Part shown: piece after piece, positions 51,760 to 60,041 of the stretch
Layout of the letters: every line of letters begins with the position of its first letter
How positions within the stretch are numbered: position 1 is the first letter of the stretch
NCBI GenBank assembly: GCA_034440355.1
Contig: JAWXBY010000179.1
Location: 1 to 64,000 of the forward strand
Reading direction: 5' to 3'
From: SZUA-430 sp034440355
GTDB lineage: Bacteria; Pseudomonadota; Alphaproteobacteria; Micropepsales; Micropepsaceae
DNA: 64,000 nt
Program-made: the position numbers and the translations under genes
The notes under the pieces: model-generated
Told to the model about the DNA's origin: nothing
The model's input: the letters and a program-made list of their open reading frames with translations, nothing else
Databases searched by the model: none

Positions 51760-52271
51760 GGCGGCCATTCCTTAATTGCGTTTTTTTACGAGCCGCACGG
51801 TCGCGGCCCGCCCAAGGACCGAAGCAATCAAGCTGACCTGCGAACGCGTTTCTCCCTGAAGCCGGGACGGCCAAGCCGCAACACCAACCCCGTTGGCAAT
51901 AGAAGCTGCGACTCGCGGCAAGTCAAACGACGGTCATCACAAGGCTGTTGAAGCAAACTCTGCGAGTCGAATCGCGTGCGTTGCGTTGAACCTTCGTTAA
52001 CGAACTCGAGGCCAGCCCAAGAGCAAATGCTGGTCCGCCGTCTCTCATTTACGCGCAACGGGCAGTTGAAACAATCGGCGCCAATAATCGCCACAACAGA
52101 ACTCTTGTGGACAGTTTGCGGCGTGCCCCGAGACCCCTATGGTGGGCATTGCTTGTATCGCCTTGTGGATTGCAGTGGCACACGCTCGTCATGCGCCGAC
52201 CTGATCAATCTATAACTCCGCCCATCAAATGCACGCGCGACTCTGCGTGTGCCTCAGGAGATCGTTGAGAC
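51760..52271. other. Intergenic region between divergent genes
   Basis: These 512 bases lie between the reverse PAN-domain gene and the forward 1212-residue gene. Two short ORFs in it (51828-52094 reverse, 51976-52215 forward) look like noise. Near the right end, AGGAGATCG is the ribosome site of the large gene. I see no clear promoter boxes, but both divergent operons must start here. Confidence 0.45.
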
Positions 52272-55200
52272 ATGCGACGCGCCAAGCCGCCGATCCATCC
52301 TCTGGTGCTTGTGGCCGTCGGTCTTGCGAGCAGCTTGGCTTTCGTTGGCAACGCGCGTCTCACTTTAGCGGAAGGTCCAACGGCATCGCGGCCGCAAGAC
52401 TTGGGGCTCAGTCTGCAAGCGGCCGAACTCGCTGAGCTGCTGGCGCCGCGCGATCGTTGGGACGCGGACTTCGTCGTCTCCCGCGTCGGCAAAGATCCGA
52501 AAAAGCTGTTCGATTGGGTCCGGGCGAACTCGTATTGGATTCCGTATCAAGGCGCATTGCGCGGGCCGGTCGGCGTGCTCATGGACGGGCGCGGCAATAG
52601 CCTCGACCGTGCGCTGCTGCTTGCCGATCTGTTGAAGCGCGCAGGCCACAACGTGCGCCTCGCGCGCGCAGGTCTATCCAAGCAAGAGGCCGTGAAGCGC
52701 CTGGACGACCTCGTCGCGCGCGAAGCATCGGCGACCGACGAAATCGACATCGCCGGTTCGAACGTCGGCACCGCGCTCAACGCCGCAACCGTGCAGTTCG
52801 CGCGCGGTCCCGGCCAGGCGACGAGCGCGCTCGCGCAGCAGGCAAAAGAGACAGCGCAAAAGACCTCCGCGATCGAAGCGCGCGTCGGCGCACAGACGAA
52901 GCGCCTGCTCGCGCTCGCGCCGGCGAAGGATGCTGGGGCCGAACAGGACGCCCGCTTCGGTGACGCGATAGAGGCGCTACAGGACCATTGGTGGGTGCAA
53001 CGCGAATCGTCGTCGGGCTGGCTCGACATGGACGCGTTCAGCGCCGACGGCGAAGCGATCGCATCTGCTGACTCGACGGCCGAGGTCAAGGAAGTCGCCG
53101 AGCTGGCGCTCTATCACCAAGTCACGCTGCGCCTGATCGTGGAACGCTGGCAGCCGGGCAGCCTGACCGAGCACGTCGCGATGGTGCAGCCGCTGCGCCC
53201 CGCCGACCTCATCGGCCGTTCCGTCGTCCTCCAATTCTGGCCCACCGCGCCGTTCAAAGCTCTGACGCCCGCCGGGCGCCTGGAGTTGAAGGAGGCGAAA
53301 GGCGGCGAATGGGCGGGGATGTTGTTCATCGACAGCCAATCGGTGAACGCCGGCATCCTGCAGGAAAGTGGCACCGATCCCGATGCCTCGCCGTCGCCGG
53401 CTGGTGGCGGTGGTGGTTTCGGTGGCGGCGCGTTCGGCGGGGCATTTGGACAACCGGCACAGCGGCCGGCGACGGGCAAGTCGAGCCTCAGCGCCGTCTG
53501 GCTCGAATACGAGATCCGTGTGCCCGGTGAAAAGCCGCAAAAGATCCGCCGCGAAATCTTCGACCTCGTCGGTCCTGCTCTCCGCGCCGGAGGCGCACCG
53601 AAGCAGTTCGCTCTCACCGACGCGCAGCGTGCGAAGCGCGATCAGGCGCTCATCATGCGCAACGAGATACTGCTCGTTCCGACGCGCATCGCGCCGGAGT
53701 TCGTGACGCACCTTGTCTCGCAGAGCCTGCTTGCGAACGGCGAACTGCTGACCACCGCGATGCAGCCCAAGGTTACGACAGAAAAGGTCGTCGAAACGGC
53801 GCGGCGCTCGGGGCCGACGGCAACGGCGCTCTATGGATTAGCGCTGTCGGCGACGGCTGGTCAGGGCAACTCGACCTATGTCGATCGTCCGATGGTTTTC
53901 ACCAATCACTCCTATCCGAAGGCGGACGGCACGGTCATCGAAGCGACCGACATCGTCGCCAACGACATCGGCGTCAGCCTTGCGGTGCAGAACGGCTACG
54001 CACTCAGAATGGCTGAGGGCGTGCGGCACACGAGTGCGGAATCGCTGCTGCAGCGCGTGCCGGTCTCCGGCAATACCTCGGATGCGTTCGCCGCATCGAC
54101 TGCGTGGGTCGCGGTCAAGGCGGGTGACGAAGCGACGATCGAGGGATTGAAAATTTCCGCCGATGCCAAGCGGCGCATTCTGCAAGACGTCGCCAACGGC
54201 AACGTGGTCGTCGCGCCGCGCTCGGCCACGACTGCCTCATGGTGGCGTATCGATCCGGTGACGGGCACCACGCTCGGCATCGGTGAGAACGGTTGGGGCA
54301 CTTCGATGGGCGAACATGGTTCGCAATCGGCGCGCGCGGGTGCAACGGCGCAATTCTTCAAGAAGGCGTTCGGCCGCTTCGCATCCGGCTTCATCGGCGC
54401 ATATGGCTGGTGCGTCGCGCCGAAGATCACCGACAATCTCGAGACGCGCGGCTTTACGGGGCTAAAGCTCACGATCTCGAACAGCGCCGGCCAATGCGCG
54501 GCAGAGGGCGTGTTCTGGGGTGCCTTCGCGACGTTGCCGCTGGTCATTCTGACGTACAATCGATCGCGGGCGCCGCGCGTTCCGGAAGTGCCGCCGCCCG
54601 CTGAATTGCCACCCGGCCCACCGCCCGAACCGCCATGCCCTGTCGGAACGAAAGTGATGCCAAAGCGTCCCGGCGCCGGCAACACGCAGCCGATGGAGCC
54701 AATCGCTCCGAAGCCGCCTGCGGCGGCGGAGGAGGGGCCATTCCAAATGTCGAAGGAGAATAAGGATTGGCATCGCGAGGGTTATGCGGATGGCCATCCA
54801 GCCGCGTTAGCTATGGGCGATCCTGCGATCTTTGACTTCGCAGATAGGGCCGCAGCGAGCACATACAACGGCGGCCGCGCGAGGGGCATGAGCCACGCCC
54901 AAGCGCTTCAAGCGTCGAAGAACATGTGGATGGCCGCGGTAAAACAAGGACAAGGCACGACGCTCGTGGTCGAGGGTTTGACGATTCCCTCCGGCAAATT
55001 CGGGACGACGGTGGAAATCGCCGCGGTGCCTGGGTCAGGTCCCACCCCGCCCCTGCCGCGCGGGACACAACCAATGGGTCCCCCGCTGGGGAGTCCACCG
55101 CCTGGCAGCTCACCTCCGCTCGGTAGCCCACCACCCGGCAGCTCTCCTCCCCTCGGCAGCCCACCGCCTGGAAGCTCGCCGCCGCTCGGCAGCGCACCGC

Positions 55201-55910
55201 CTGGAAGCTCGCCTCCGCTCGGCAGCCCGCCGCCTGGAAGCTCGCCTCCACTCGGCAGCCCACCACCTGGAAGCTCGCCTCCGCTCGGGAGCTCGCCGCC
55301 CGGATCGATGAGATCGCCGATGGCAACGACTATGTCTGTGCCGGCTAGGCCTGCACAAAGTTCGGGCGGAAGCTCGCCGCCTGGATCGATACAATCGCCG
55401 AATGCATCAAGCGGTCCGGTGCCCGCAACGCCGATGCAGTCGCCGAATTCGTCGAGCGGACCGGTGCCGGTAAGGCCTGCGCAAGCGCCCGCTGGTGGCG
55501 GACGGCGCATCGATCCGATTTCAGTGCCAGAGCCGCTCCTGACCACGCCGCAGAAGCTGGCGGAGCTACCGGCAGATCTGCTCGAGTCGATGATTGATGC
55601 AAACCATCAAGAAATCCGCGATATCGCGCCGGCCCTGCGTGAAGCGCGACCGGTGACTCAGAAGGCGACCGAAGCGTACGTTCGTCATCGCGCCAACAAG
55701 CCAAACCCGGGACGCGATTGGCCGGGCGATCCGGACAACTACAGTCCCGCCACCGATCAAAAACTGCGCAACGAGATGGAGGCCGCGATGGATACCAGCT
55801 TTCCGTTGTCGCGCCGCACTGCGGAAGCGCAAGCACGAATCGAAAAGCTTATGGAGGCTCGCGATTTGCAGCGCGCGGCGGAGCACAATGCGATGTGCGG
55901 TGGCCAGTGA
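52272..55910 (+). CDS. Giant exported transglutaminase-like protein with proline-rich repeat
   Basis: This 1212-residue protein has an N-terminal signal segment (PLVLVAVGLASSLAFVGNA). Residues about 45-140 resemble a transglutaminase-like domain: DFVVSRVGKDPKKLFDWVRANSYWIPYQG, then RGNSLDRALLLADLLKRAGHNVRLARAGLS. The catalytic Cys expected after 'G-x' is Ser here, so it may be inactive. Beta-rich domains fill about 280-760, with a Gly-rich insert at 374-400. A hydrophobic stretch, CAAEGVFWGAFATLPLVILTY, lies near 740-760. An 11-residue repeat (LGSPPPGSSPP) runs from 939. A helical C-terminal part covers about 1080-1212. AGGAGA precedes the ATG. The stop overlaps the next gene (TGATG), the first of three more envelope genes. 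Confidence 0.8.
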   Translation: MRRAKPPIHPLVLVAVGLASSLAFVGNARLTLAEGPTASRPQDLGLSLQAAELAELLAPRDRWDADFVVSRVGKDPKKLFDWVRANSYWIPYQGALRGPVGVLMDGRGNSLDRALLLADLLKRAGHNVRLARAGLSKQEAVKRLDDLVAREASATDEIDIAGSNVGTALNAATVQFARGPGQATSALAQQAKETAQKTSAIEARVGAQTKRLLALAPAKDAGAEQDARFGDAIEALQDHWWVQRESSSGWLDMDAFSADGEAIASADSTAEVKEVAELALYHQVTLRLIVERWQPGSLTEHVAMVQPLRPADLIGRSVVLQFWPTAPFKALTPAGRLELKEAKGGEWAGMLFIDSQSVNAGILQESGTDPDASPSPAGGGGGFGGGAFGGAFGQPAQRPATGKSSLSAVWLEYEIRVPGEKPQKIRREIFDLVGPALRAGGAPKQFALTDAQRAKRDQALIMRNEILLVPTRIAPEFVTHLVSQSLLANGELLTTAMQPKVTTEKVVETARRSGPTATALYGLALSATAGQGNSTYVDRPMVFTNHSYPKADGTVIEATDIVANDIGVSLAVQNGYALRMAEGVRHTSAESLLQRVPVSGNTSDAFAASTAWVAVKAGDEATIEGLKISADAKRRILQDVANGNVVVAPRSATTASWWRIDPVTGTTLGIGENGWGTSMGEHGSQSARAGATAQFFKKAFGRFASGFIGAYGWCVAPKITDNLETRGFTGLKLTISNSAGQCAAEGVFWGAFATLPLVILTYNRSRAPRVPEVPPPAELPPGPPPEPPCPVGTKVMPKRPGAGNTQPMEPIAPKPPAAAEEGPFQMSKENKDWHREGYADGHPAALAMGDPAIFDFADRAAASTYNGGRARGMSHAQALQASKNMWMAAVKQGQGTTLVVEGLTIPSGKFGTTVEIAAVPGSGPTPPLPRGTQPMGPPLGSPPPGSSPPLGSPPPGSSPPLGSPPPGSSPPLGSAPPGSSPPLGSPPPGSSPPLGSPPPGSSPPLGSSPPGSMRSPMATTMSVPARPAQSSGGSSPPGSIQSPNASSGPVPATPMQSPNSSSGPVPVRPAQAPAGGGRRIDPISVPEPLLTTPQKLAELPADLLESMIDANHQEIRDIAPALREARPVTQKATEAYVRHRANKPNPGRDWPGDPDNYSPATDQKLRNEMEAAMDTSFPLSRRTAEAQARIEKLMEARDLQRAAEHNAMCGGQ
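55086..55307 (+). repeat. 33-bp in-frame tandem repeat (six copies plus part of a seventh)
   Basis: Six full units of 33 bases encode LGSPPPGSSPP, and the seventh ends early as LGSSPPGS. Copies differ by a few bases (for example GCA for CCA gives LGSAPP in unit 4), so the array is not a recent exact expansion. It lies in the Pro-rich region of the giant exported protein and probably makes a rigid spacer. Confidence 0.9.
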
Positions 55911-57049
55911 TGATGCGGTATCGCCTTCTTGCGACCGCCGCCGTCGCGTCGTTTGCGCTCATCACGCCGGCAACCGCGGAGACGTCCGACGGCTCTATCC
56001 CGCTGTGTCCGGGGCTGACCATCGTCACCGCGATCACTCAAGTCCAAGGCGACTACGAGTCGATCAAGATCATCGAGGCGATGGACGAGACCAGCGTCAG
56101 GCTGAAATACGCGAGCGAAAGTCCGGTGAATGACGTGCCGGGCCAGACGAGAACGCGGCGCCTGAACGTGAACCGCGTCATGCGCCCCGCCGATCTCAAG
56201 GCCAGCAGCAACTACCTGCAGCAATTCCACTCGGGGGCGCCGGCGTCGGTGCCCGGCACGACCGCGATCGGCGTGTCGGCGGCGGTGTTGAAGGACCTGA
56301 AAACCAAAGGCGAGGCCGAGCTCAACATCTTCGATTTGCCGACGGGTCCGCTCTCCGCCGATCCGGATCAACATCCGAGTATCTTCGACTACCAACTGAA
56401 GGCGAAGCTGAAGCGCGAGGGCGACGCGCCCGTGATGATCGAGCTCATCGTCAACGGTGAGAAGCGGAAGCTGCCCGCCATTCACGCGACCGGCGCCTTC
56501 TACCGGGAGAAGGCCGAGTTCTACTTTCTCGATGACGAGGCCAATCCGCTGACGCTGCGCTTCCGTCTCGGCATCGGCGCGAAGAAGTCGGCGGAAGGCG
56601 GCAGCGCTTCCGACCGCGACACGTTGCGCGTGGTCAAGATCAAGTACGATTGCAGCGCGCAGGAGGCGGCGGCGGAGAACGCGCTCGAACGCGCTCTCGA
56701 AAAGAACGGCCGCGTGGACATTCACAGCATCTATTTCAGCTTCAACAGCGATCAGATCCGGCCGCAGTCCGAGCCGACGCTGCGCGAGATCGCGGACATT
56801 CTGAAGCGCCATCCTGATTGGAAGCTTGCGATCGAAGGTCATACGGATGCGATCGGCAGCGACGACAGCAACCAGGAGCTTTCGAGCCGGCGAAGCGCGG
56901 CGGTCAAGGGTGCTCTTGCCGGGCGCTACGAGATTGACGGCGGCCGCTTGACGACGAGCGGGCGGGGTGAATCCGCGCCAAAGGACACAAACGAAACGCC
57001 GGAGGGTCGCGCGCACAATCGGCGCGTCGAACTCGTGCGGCAACAATGA
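55910..57049 (+). CDS. OmpA-C protein with unusual N-terminal domain (copy 1)
   Basis: This protein of 379 residues has a signal peptide (RLLATAAVASFALITPATA). An N-terminal domain of about 220 residues begins LCPGLTIVTAITQVQGDYES and IKIIEAMDETSVRLKYASE; I do not recognise it from any named family. The C-terminal 110 residues are an OmpA-C domain: IYFSFNSDQIRPQSEPTL, LAIEGHTDAIGSDDSNQELSSRRS and EGRAHNRRVELV. There is no beta barrel, so it is a periplasmic or secreted wall-binding protein. The start ATG at 55910 overlaps the previous stop, so it is translationally coupled to the giant protein. Copy 2 lies at 57816. Confidence 0.9.
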   Translation: MMRYRLLATAAVASFALITPATAETSDGSIPLCPGLTIVTAITQVQGDYESIKIIEAMDETSVRLKYASESPVNDVPGQTRTRRLNVNRVMRPADLKASSNYLQQFHSGAPASVPGTTAIGVSAAVLKDLKTKGEAELNIFDLPTGPLSADPDQHPSIFDYQLKAKLKREGDAPVMIELIVNGEKRKLPAIHATGAFYREKAEFYFLDDEANPLTLRFRLGIGAKKSAEGGSASDRDTLRVVKIKYDCSAQEAAAENALERALEKNGRVDIHSIYFSFNSDQIRPQSEPTLREIADILKRHPDWKLAIEGHTDAIGSDDSNQELSSRRSAAVKGALAGRYEIDGGRLTTSGRGESAPKDTNETPEGRAHNRRVELVRQQ

Positions 57050-57066
57050 GGACGAAGGGAACGACC

Positions 57067-57810
57067 ATGTTGGCATCCAATACTTCGCGGCTATTCATCG
57101 CGCTCGTCGCCGTGCTGATCGGCGCTTCGCTGGCGCGTGCCGAAACGGCGGCGCCGACCGGCGACGAGATTTGGAAGAAGACCGTCGCGACCTACGGCGA
57201 GATCAAATCCTATTCGGACACCGGCACCGTGACGATGGAGATGCCGGGCTTGACCGAAAAGCACTCGTTCAGGTCGCGTTACCAGGGGCCGCGCAGCTAC
57301 TACTTCGACTTCCTGAAGGAGGGTGGGGTTGATCGCTTCGTTATCTGGAGCGATGCGCAGGCCTTTCACACCTGGTGGATGACGACCCAACTTGAAGAGG
57401 AGTATCCGAAAGGCACGGGCGTGAACGCGTTCAGCCAGGCCGGGTATTTGACGAAAGGTTCGGCCTTGATGCTCGCGCCACTGTTCTTCAAAGGGTCGGG
57501 ATTGCAGGGGTCGTTCTCGAACTACGCCGATATCGAACTCGAAGGTACCGAGAAGATCGGCGCGAACGAGTGCTATCGCATCGTCGGCATGGGGCGCGAT
57601 ATCTATACGGCGACGCAGCGCGAAGTGAACATCCGCCAGATCACCGTGTGGATCGACGTGAAGACGAACATGATCCGCAAGGTCGTCGAAGACTCGCCGA
57701 AGGGCACGCCGCCCGCGCTCGCCGGTCAGTGGACCATCACGTTCGACCCGCAAGCCAATCCCAAGCTCGACGCGAGCGCATTTCTGTTCGAACCGCCGGC
57801 GGCAAACTAG
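57067..57810 (+). CDS. LolA/DUF2092-like exported protein
   Basis: This 247-residue protein has a signal peptide (FIALVAVLIGASLARA). The fold looks like LolA, a half barrel that carries lipids or lipoproteins: IWKKTVATYGEIKSYSDTGTVTMEMPG (helix then strand), SFRSRYQGPRSYYFDFLKEG, and the last strands RQITVWIDVKTNMIRKVVED and WTITFDPQANPKLDASAFLFEPP. The closing 'N-P-K-L-D-x-S-x-F-x-F-x-P-P' is typical of DUF2092/LolA relatives. GAAGGGAACGACC supports the ATG at 57067; an ATG at 57046 that overlaps the upstream stop is possible. It sits between the two OmpA-C paralogues. Confidence 0.85.
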   Translation: MLASNTSRLFIALVAVLIGASLARAETAAPTGDEIWKKTVATYGEIKSYSDTGTVTMEMPGLTEKHSFRSRYQGPRSYYFDFLKEGGVDRFVIWSDAQAFHTWWMTTQLEEEYPKGTGVNAFSQAGYLTKGSALMLAPLFFKGSGLQGSFSNYADIELEGTEKIGANECYRIVGMGRDIYTATQREVNIRQITVWIDVKTNMIRKVVEDSPKGTPPALAGQWTITFDPQANPKLDASAFLFEPPAAN

Positions 57811-57815
57811 GTCTC

Positions 57816-59249
57816 ATGCCCATGTCACGATCGATCCGGCTTGCGCTCTTCGCGACGACATCTCTTTGCGCGTCCGCCCTGCACGGCGCGGCGCATGCCG
57901 CCGACGCGCCGCGGCTCAAACTGTGCCCCGGGTTTACGATCGTGACTGCGATCAACGAGTCGTCGCGCGACTACGAGTCGATCAAGACAGTCGTGGCGAT
58001 GGACGACGCGACCGTCCGCCTGCGTTACTCGTCCGAAGCCTACGTCTACAACATGTTCAAGTACGGCCCCGGCGAGCTGACGAAGACGGTGACGACGAGG
58101 GTCCTTCGCAACGAAGATATGAAGTCTGCGAAGCTCTATCTGCAGCACTTCGGCGACCAACTCCCCGACCTCGTTCCCGAGACGACGGCGGTCAGCATCT
58201 CGAGCCAGATGTTTCGGACGCTGAAGGAAGAGGGCAAGGCCTGGTTCGGCGTCTTCGTCCCCTTCAACGTGGATAAGCCCACCATCGACCGCGATACGCA
58301 TCCGAACGTCTACGACAACCAGATGGTTGCGGAGGTGACGCGCACGCCGGACCCGCCGCCGATGAAGGTGGTGATCAACAACGATCTCGTCGATGTTCCG
58401 GTGATGCGCTTCGAGGGCGACTTCTATGGCGACAAGTCGGAATTCTATGTGATCGACGATCCCGACCTGCCGCTCATGCTGAAGTTTCGCATCGGCATCG
58501 ACGCCATTGCGCCGCTGACGCAGGACGAGATCGGGATGCGCCAGTCGCAAGGCTTGCCGCTGACGCGCAGCCGGGACAGACAGGTCTTGCAAGTCGTCAA
58601 GATCATCACGCCCTGCAAGCCCGCGCAGGTCGTCGTCGCGCCGGCACCGCCCGTGCCGGTCGGGACCGGCGACTTACCTGAAATGACGGGTGATCTGCCC
58701 GACGGAGACGGATCCACGCCTGACGGAGGCGGGCCAACGCCGCTTCCGACCGCACCCGAGCCTGCCCCGTCTTCACCGGCGCCGGCGCCTTCGCCGCCAC
58801 CACCTCCGCCTCCTGCCGCTCCGCCACCGCCCCCCGCGAAGGTTGAACCGCCGAAGAGCGCTGTCGAAGTAACGAGCGCCGCGCTCGAAAAGGCGGTCGA
58901 GTCTGAAGGTCGCGTAAACATCGACGCCATCTTCTTCACGGTGGACAGCGCAAATCTGCGTCCCGAGTCCGACGTCGCGCTAAGCGCGATCGCCGACGTG
59001 ATGCGGCGCCAGCCGACGTGGAAGTTCAGCGTTCAAGGTCACACCGACTCGCAAGGTGGCGGTCCGCACAATCTCGATCTATCGAACCGCCGCGCCGCCG
59101 CTGTGAAGTCAGCACTCGTATCGCGTTACGGCGTCGCCGCAGATCGCCTAACCTCCGTCGGCTACGGCCTCACCAAACCGGTCGCCAACAACGCAACCCT
59201 CGAAGGACGCGCGCGCAACCGGCGGGTCGAACTCGTACGCGTGCCATAG
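57816..59249 (+). CDS. OmpA-C protein with unusual N-terminal domain (copy 2)
   Basis: This 477-residue paralogue of the protein at 55910-57049 has a signal peptide (LALFATTSLCASALHGAAHA). The same N-terminal domain begins LCPGFTIVTAINESSRDYES and IKTVVAMDDATVRLRYSSEA, followed by an Asp/Gly/Pro-rich linker with a long Pro run (about 305-345). An OmpA-C domain ends the chain (IFFTVDSANLRPESD, FSVQGHTDSQGGGPHNLDLSNRRA, EGRARNRRVELVRVP). It closes the operon; the next feature is the tRNA on the opposite strand. The linker, absent from copy 1, suggests that it reaches further through the envelope. Confidence 0.9.
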   Translation: MPMSRSIRLALFATTSLCASALHGAAHAADAPRLKLCPGFTIVTAINESSRDYESIKTVVAMDDATVRLRYSSEAYVYNMFKYGPGELTKTVTTRVLRNEDMKSAKLYLQHFGDQLPDLVPETTAVSISSQMFRTLKEEGKAWFGVFVPFNVDKPTIDRDTHPNVYDNQMVAEVTRTPDPPPMKVVINNDLVDVPVMRFEGDFYGDKSEFYVIDDPDLPLMLKFRIGIDAIAPLTQDEIGMRQSQGLPLTRSRDRQVLQVVKIITPCKPAQVVVAPAPPVPVGTGDLPEMTGDLPDGDGSTPDGGGPTPLPTAPEPAPSSPAPAPSPPPPPPPAAPPPPPAKVEPPKSAVEVTSAALEKAVESEGRVNIDAIFFTVDSANLRPESDVALSAIADVMRRQPTWKFSVQGHTDSQGGGPHNLDLSNRRAAAVKSALVSRYGVAADRLTSVGYGLTKPVANNATLEGRARNRRVELVRVP

Positions 59250-59415
59250 GTCTGCGCCCCTAGTCGCCCGAGGGGCACCGGACCACGATCCCGGTTGGAT
59301 CGGGGTGGTCGATTGAAGCGATGCCGTTGACCGATCTCAAGAGTGGGGTCTACCGACGAGGTGCCGATCAGGTCCGTCTGCTCTGCGTATGGGACTCTCA
59401 GCATGGTTGGAAACG

Positions 59416-59490
59416 TGGTGCCGGATGTCAGATTTGAACTGACGACCTACCGCTTACAAGGCGGTTGCTCTACCCCTGAGCTAATCCGGC
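59416..59490 (-). tRNA. tRNA-Thr (anticodon UGU)
   Basis: The reverse strand folds into a full cloverleaf. It has a 7-bp acceptor stem GCCGGAT/ATCCGGC, a D arm GCTC/GAGC, an anticodon stem ACCGC/GCGGT with loop CTTGTAA (anticodon TGT), a 5-base variable loop AGGTC and a T arm GTCAG/CTGAC with TTCAAAT. The 3' CCA is encoded (59416-59418). It decodes ACA and related Thr codons. Confidence 0.97.
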
Positions 59491-59509
59491 GGCATGAGAG
59501 GCCGCGGGG

Positions 59510-59538
59510 TTCGTAGCGCAGGCGCGCGCCGTGCGCAA
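59510..59538 (-). promoter_or_regulatory. Promoter of tRNA-Thr
   Basis: On the reverse strand TTGCGC (59538-59533) is followed by a 17-base spacer and TACGAA (59515-59510), 19 bases before the tRNA 5' end at 59490. The spacing fits a sigma-70 promoter with a short leader; the boxes match consensus only moderately. Confidence 0.5.
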
Positions 59539-59745
59539 ATCCGGTGCCCGATTGGATGCATCGTGCTCGCATACCCGCCGCTTTGCGGCTGCGCGCGGTC
59601 CTTGCGGGGCCGATGGGGGTGGTCAGTTCGCGACGGTTGTTGGAACCGCCTGCAAGACAAGCCTCCTTGAGAGCAATTCCACCCAGACGCTTCGCCAAGA
59701 TGCGGCGGAAAGACGTTCGTCAAGACTCTGCGCCAAGACTCTGCG

Positions 59746-59767
59746 CCAAGACAAAACTTTGTCTTGG
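59746..59767. repeat. Perfect 10-bp inverted repeat (palindrome)
   Basis: CCAAGACAAA and TTTGTCTTGG flank an AC centre. Just upstream lie two direct copies of GACTCTGCGCCAA. The site could be a regulatory protein target or the stem of an RNA hairpin. It overlaps the TTG start of the short ORF at 59759-59878. Confidence 0.5.
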
Positions 59768-59878
59768 AAGACATTCTGGCGATCGACGCCCGATGCGTCG
59801 TGGATCCGTTGGGTCGTCATTGGATTTTTCTTGATTTTTTCGGCGGTTTCGGCGATATTCGGCGCTATCCAAGCATAG
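59759..59878 (+). CDS. Possible small membrane protein (39 aa, TTG start)
   Basis: This short frame begins TTG TCT TGG and contains one strong membrane helix (WIRWVVIGFFLIFSAVSAIFGAIQA) at its C-terminus, a very common design for small membrane proteins. A hairpin terminator candidate follows 13 bases after the stop, which is the main support for a real transcript. No ribosome site is clear, and the frame extends upstream without ATG to 59531, so confidence is low. Confidence 0.35.
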   Translation: MSWKTFWRSTPDASWIRWVVIGFFLIFSAVSAIFGAIQA

Positions 59879-59891
59879 GTTGGGGTATTGC

Positions 59892-59918
59892 GCCGGGCGC
59901 TCTGCGACCCGGCTTTTT
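59892..59918 (+). terminator. Hairpin terminator candidate
   Basis: GCCGGG and CCCGGC pair around a 10-base loop and are followed by TTTTT. It lies just after the 39-residue frame and before the HTH remnant. Confidence 0.6.
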
Positions 59919-60041
59919 CATTGACGCCGCGGCAGCACGTTCGCATCCCATCGCCCGGCCTCGATCTCCTCACCCCGAAGTTCAGAGAACAGCCAAATCG
60001 CTGCGCATCGCAAACGTTCGATCGAAAAGGATCGGGCCTTC

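Noticed and set aside
51828..52215. Two short overlapping ORFs in the large intergenic region
   Set aside because: Neither has a ribosome site, signal peptide or sensible composition.
55757..57076. Reverse 439-codon frame over the OmpA-C gene
   Set aside because: It is antisense to a well-supported protein and Arg-rich, typical of shadows in GC-rich DNA.
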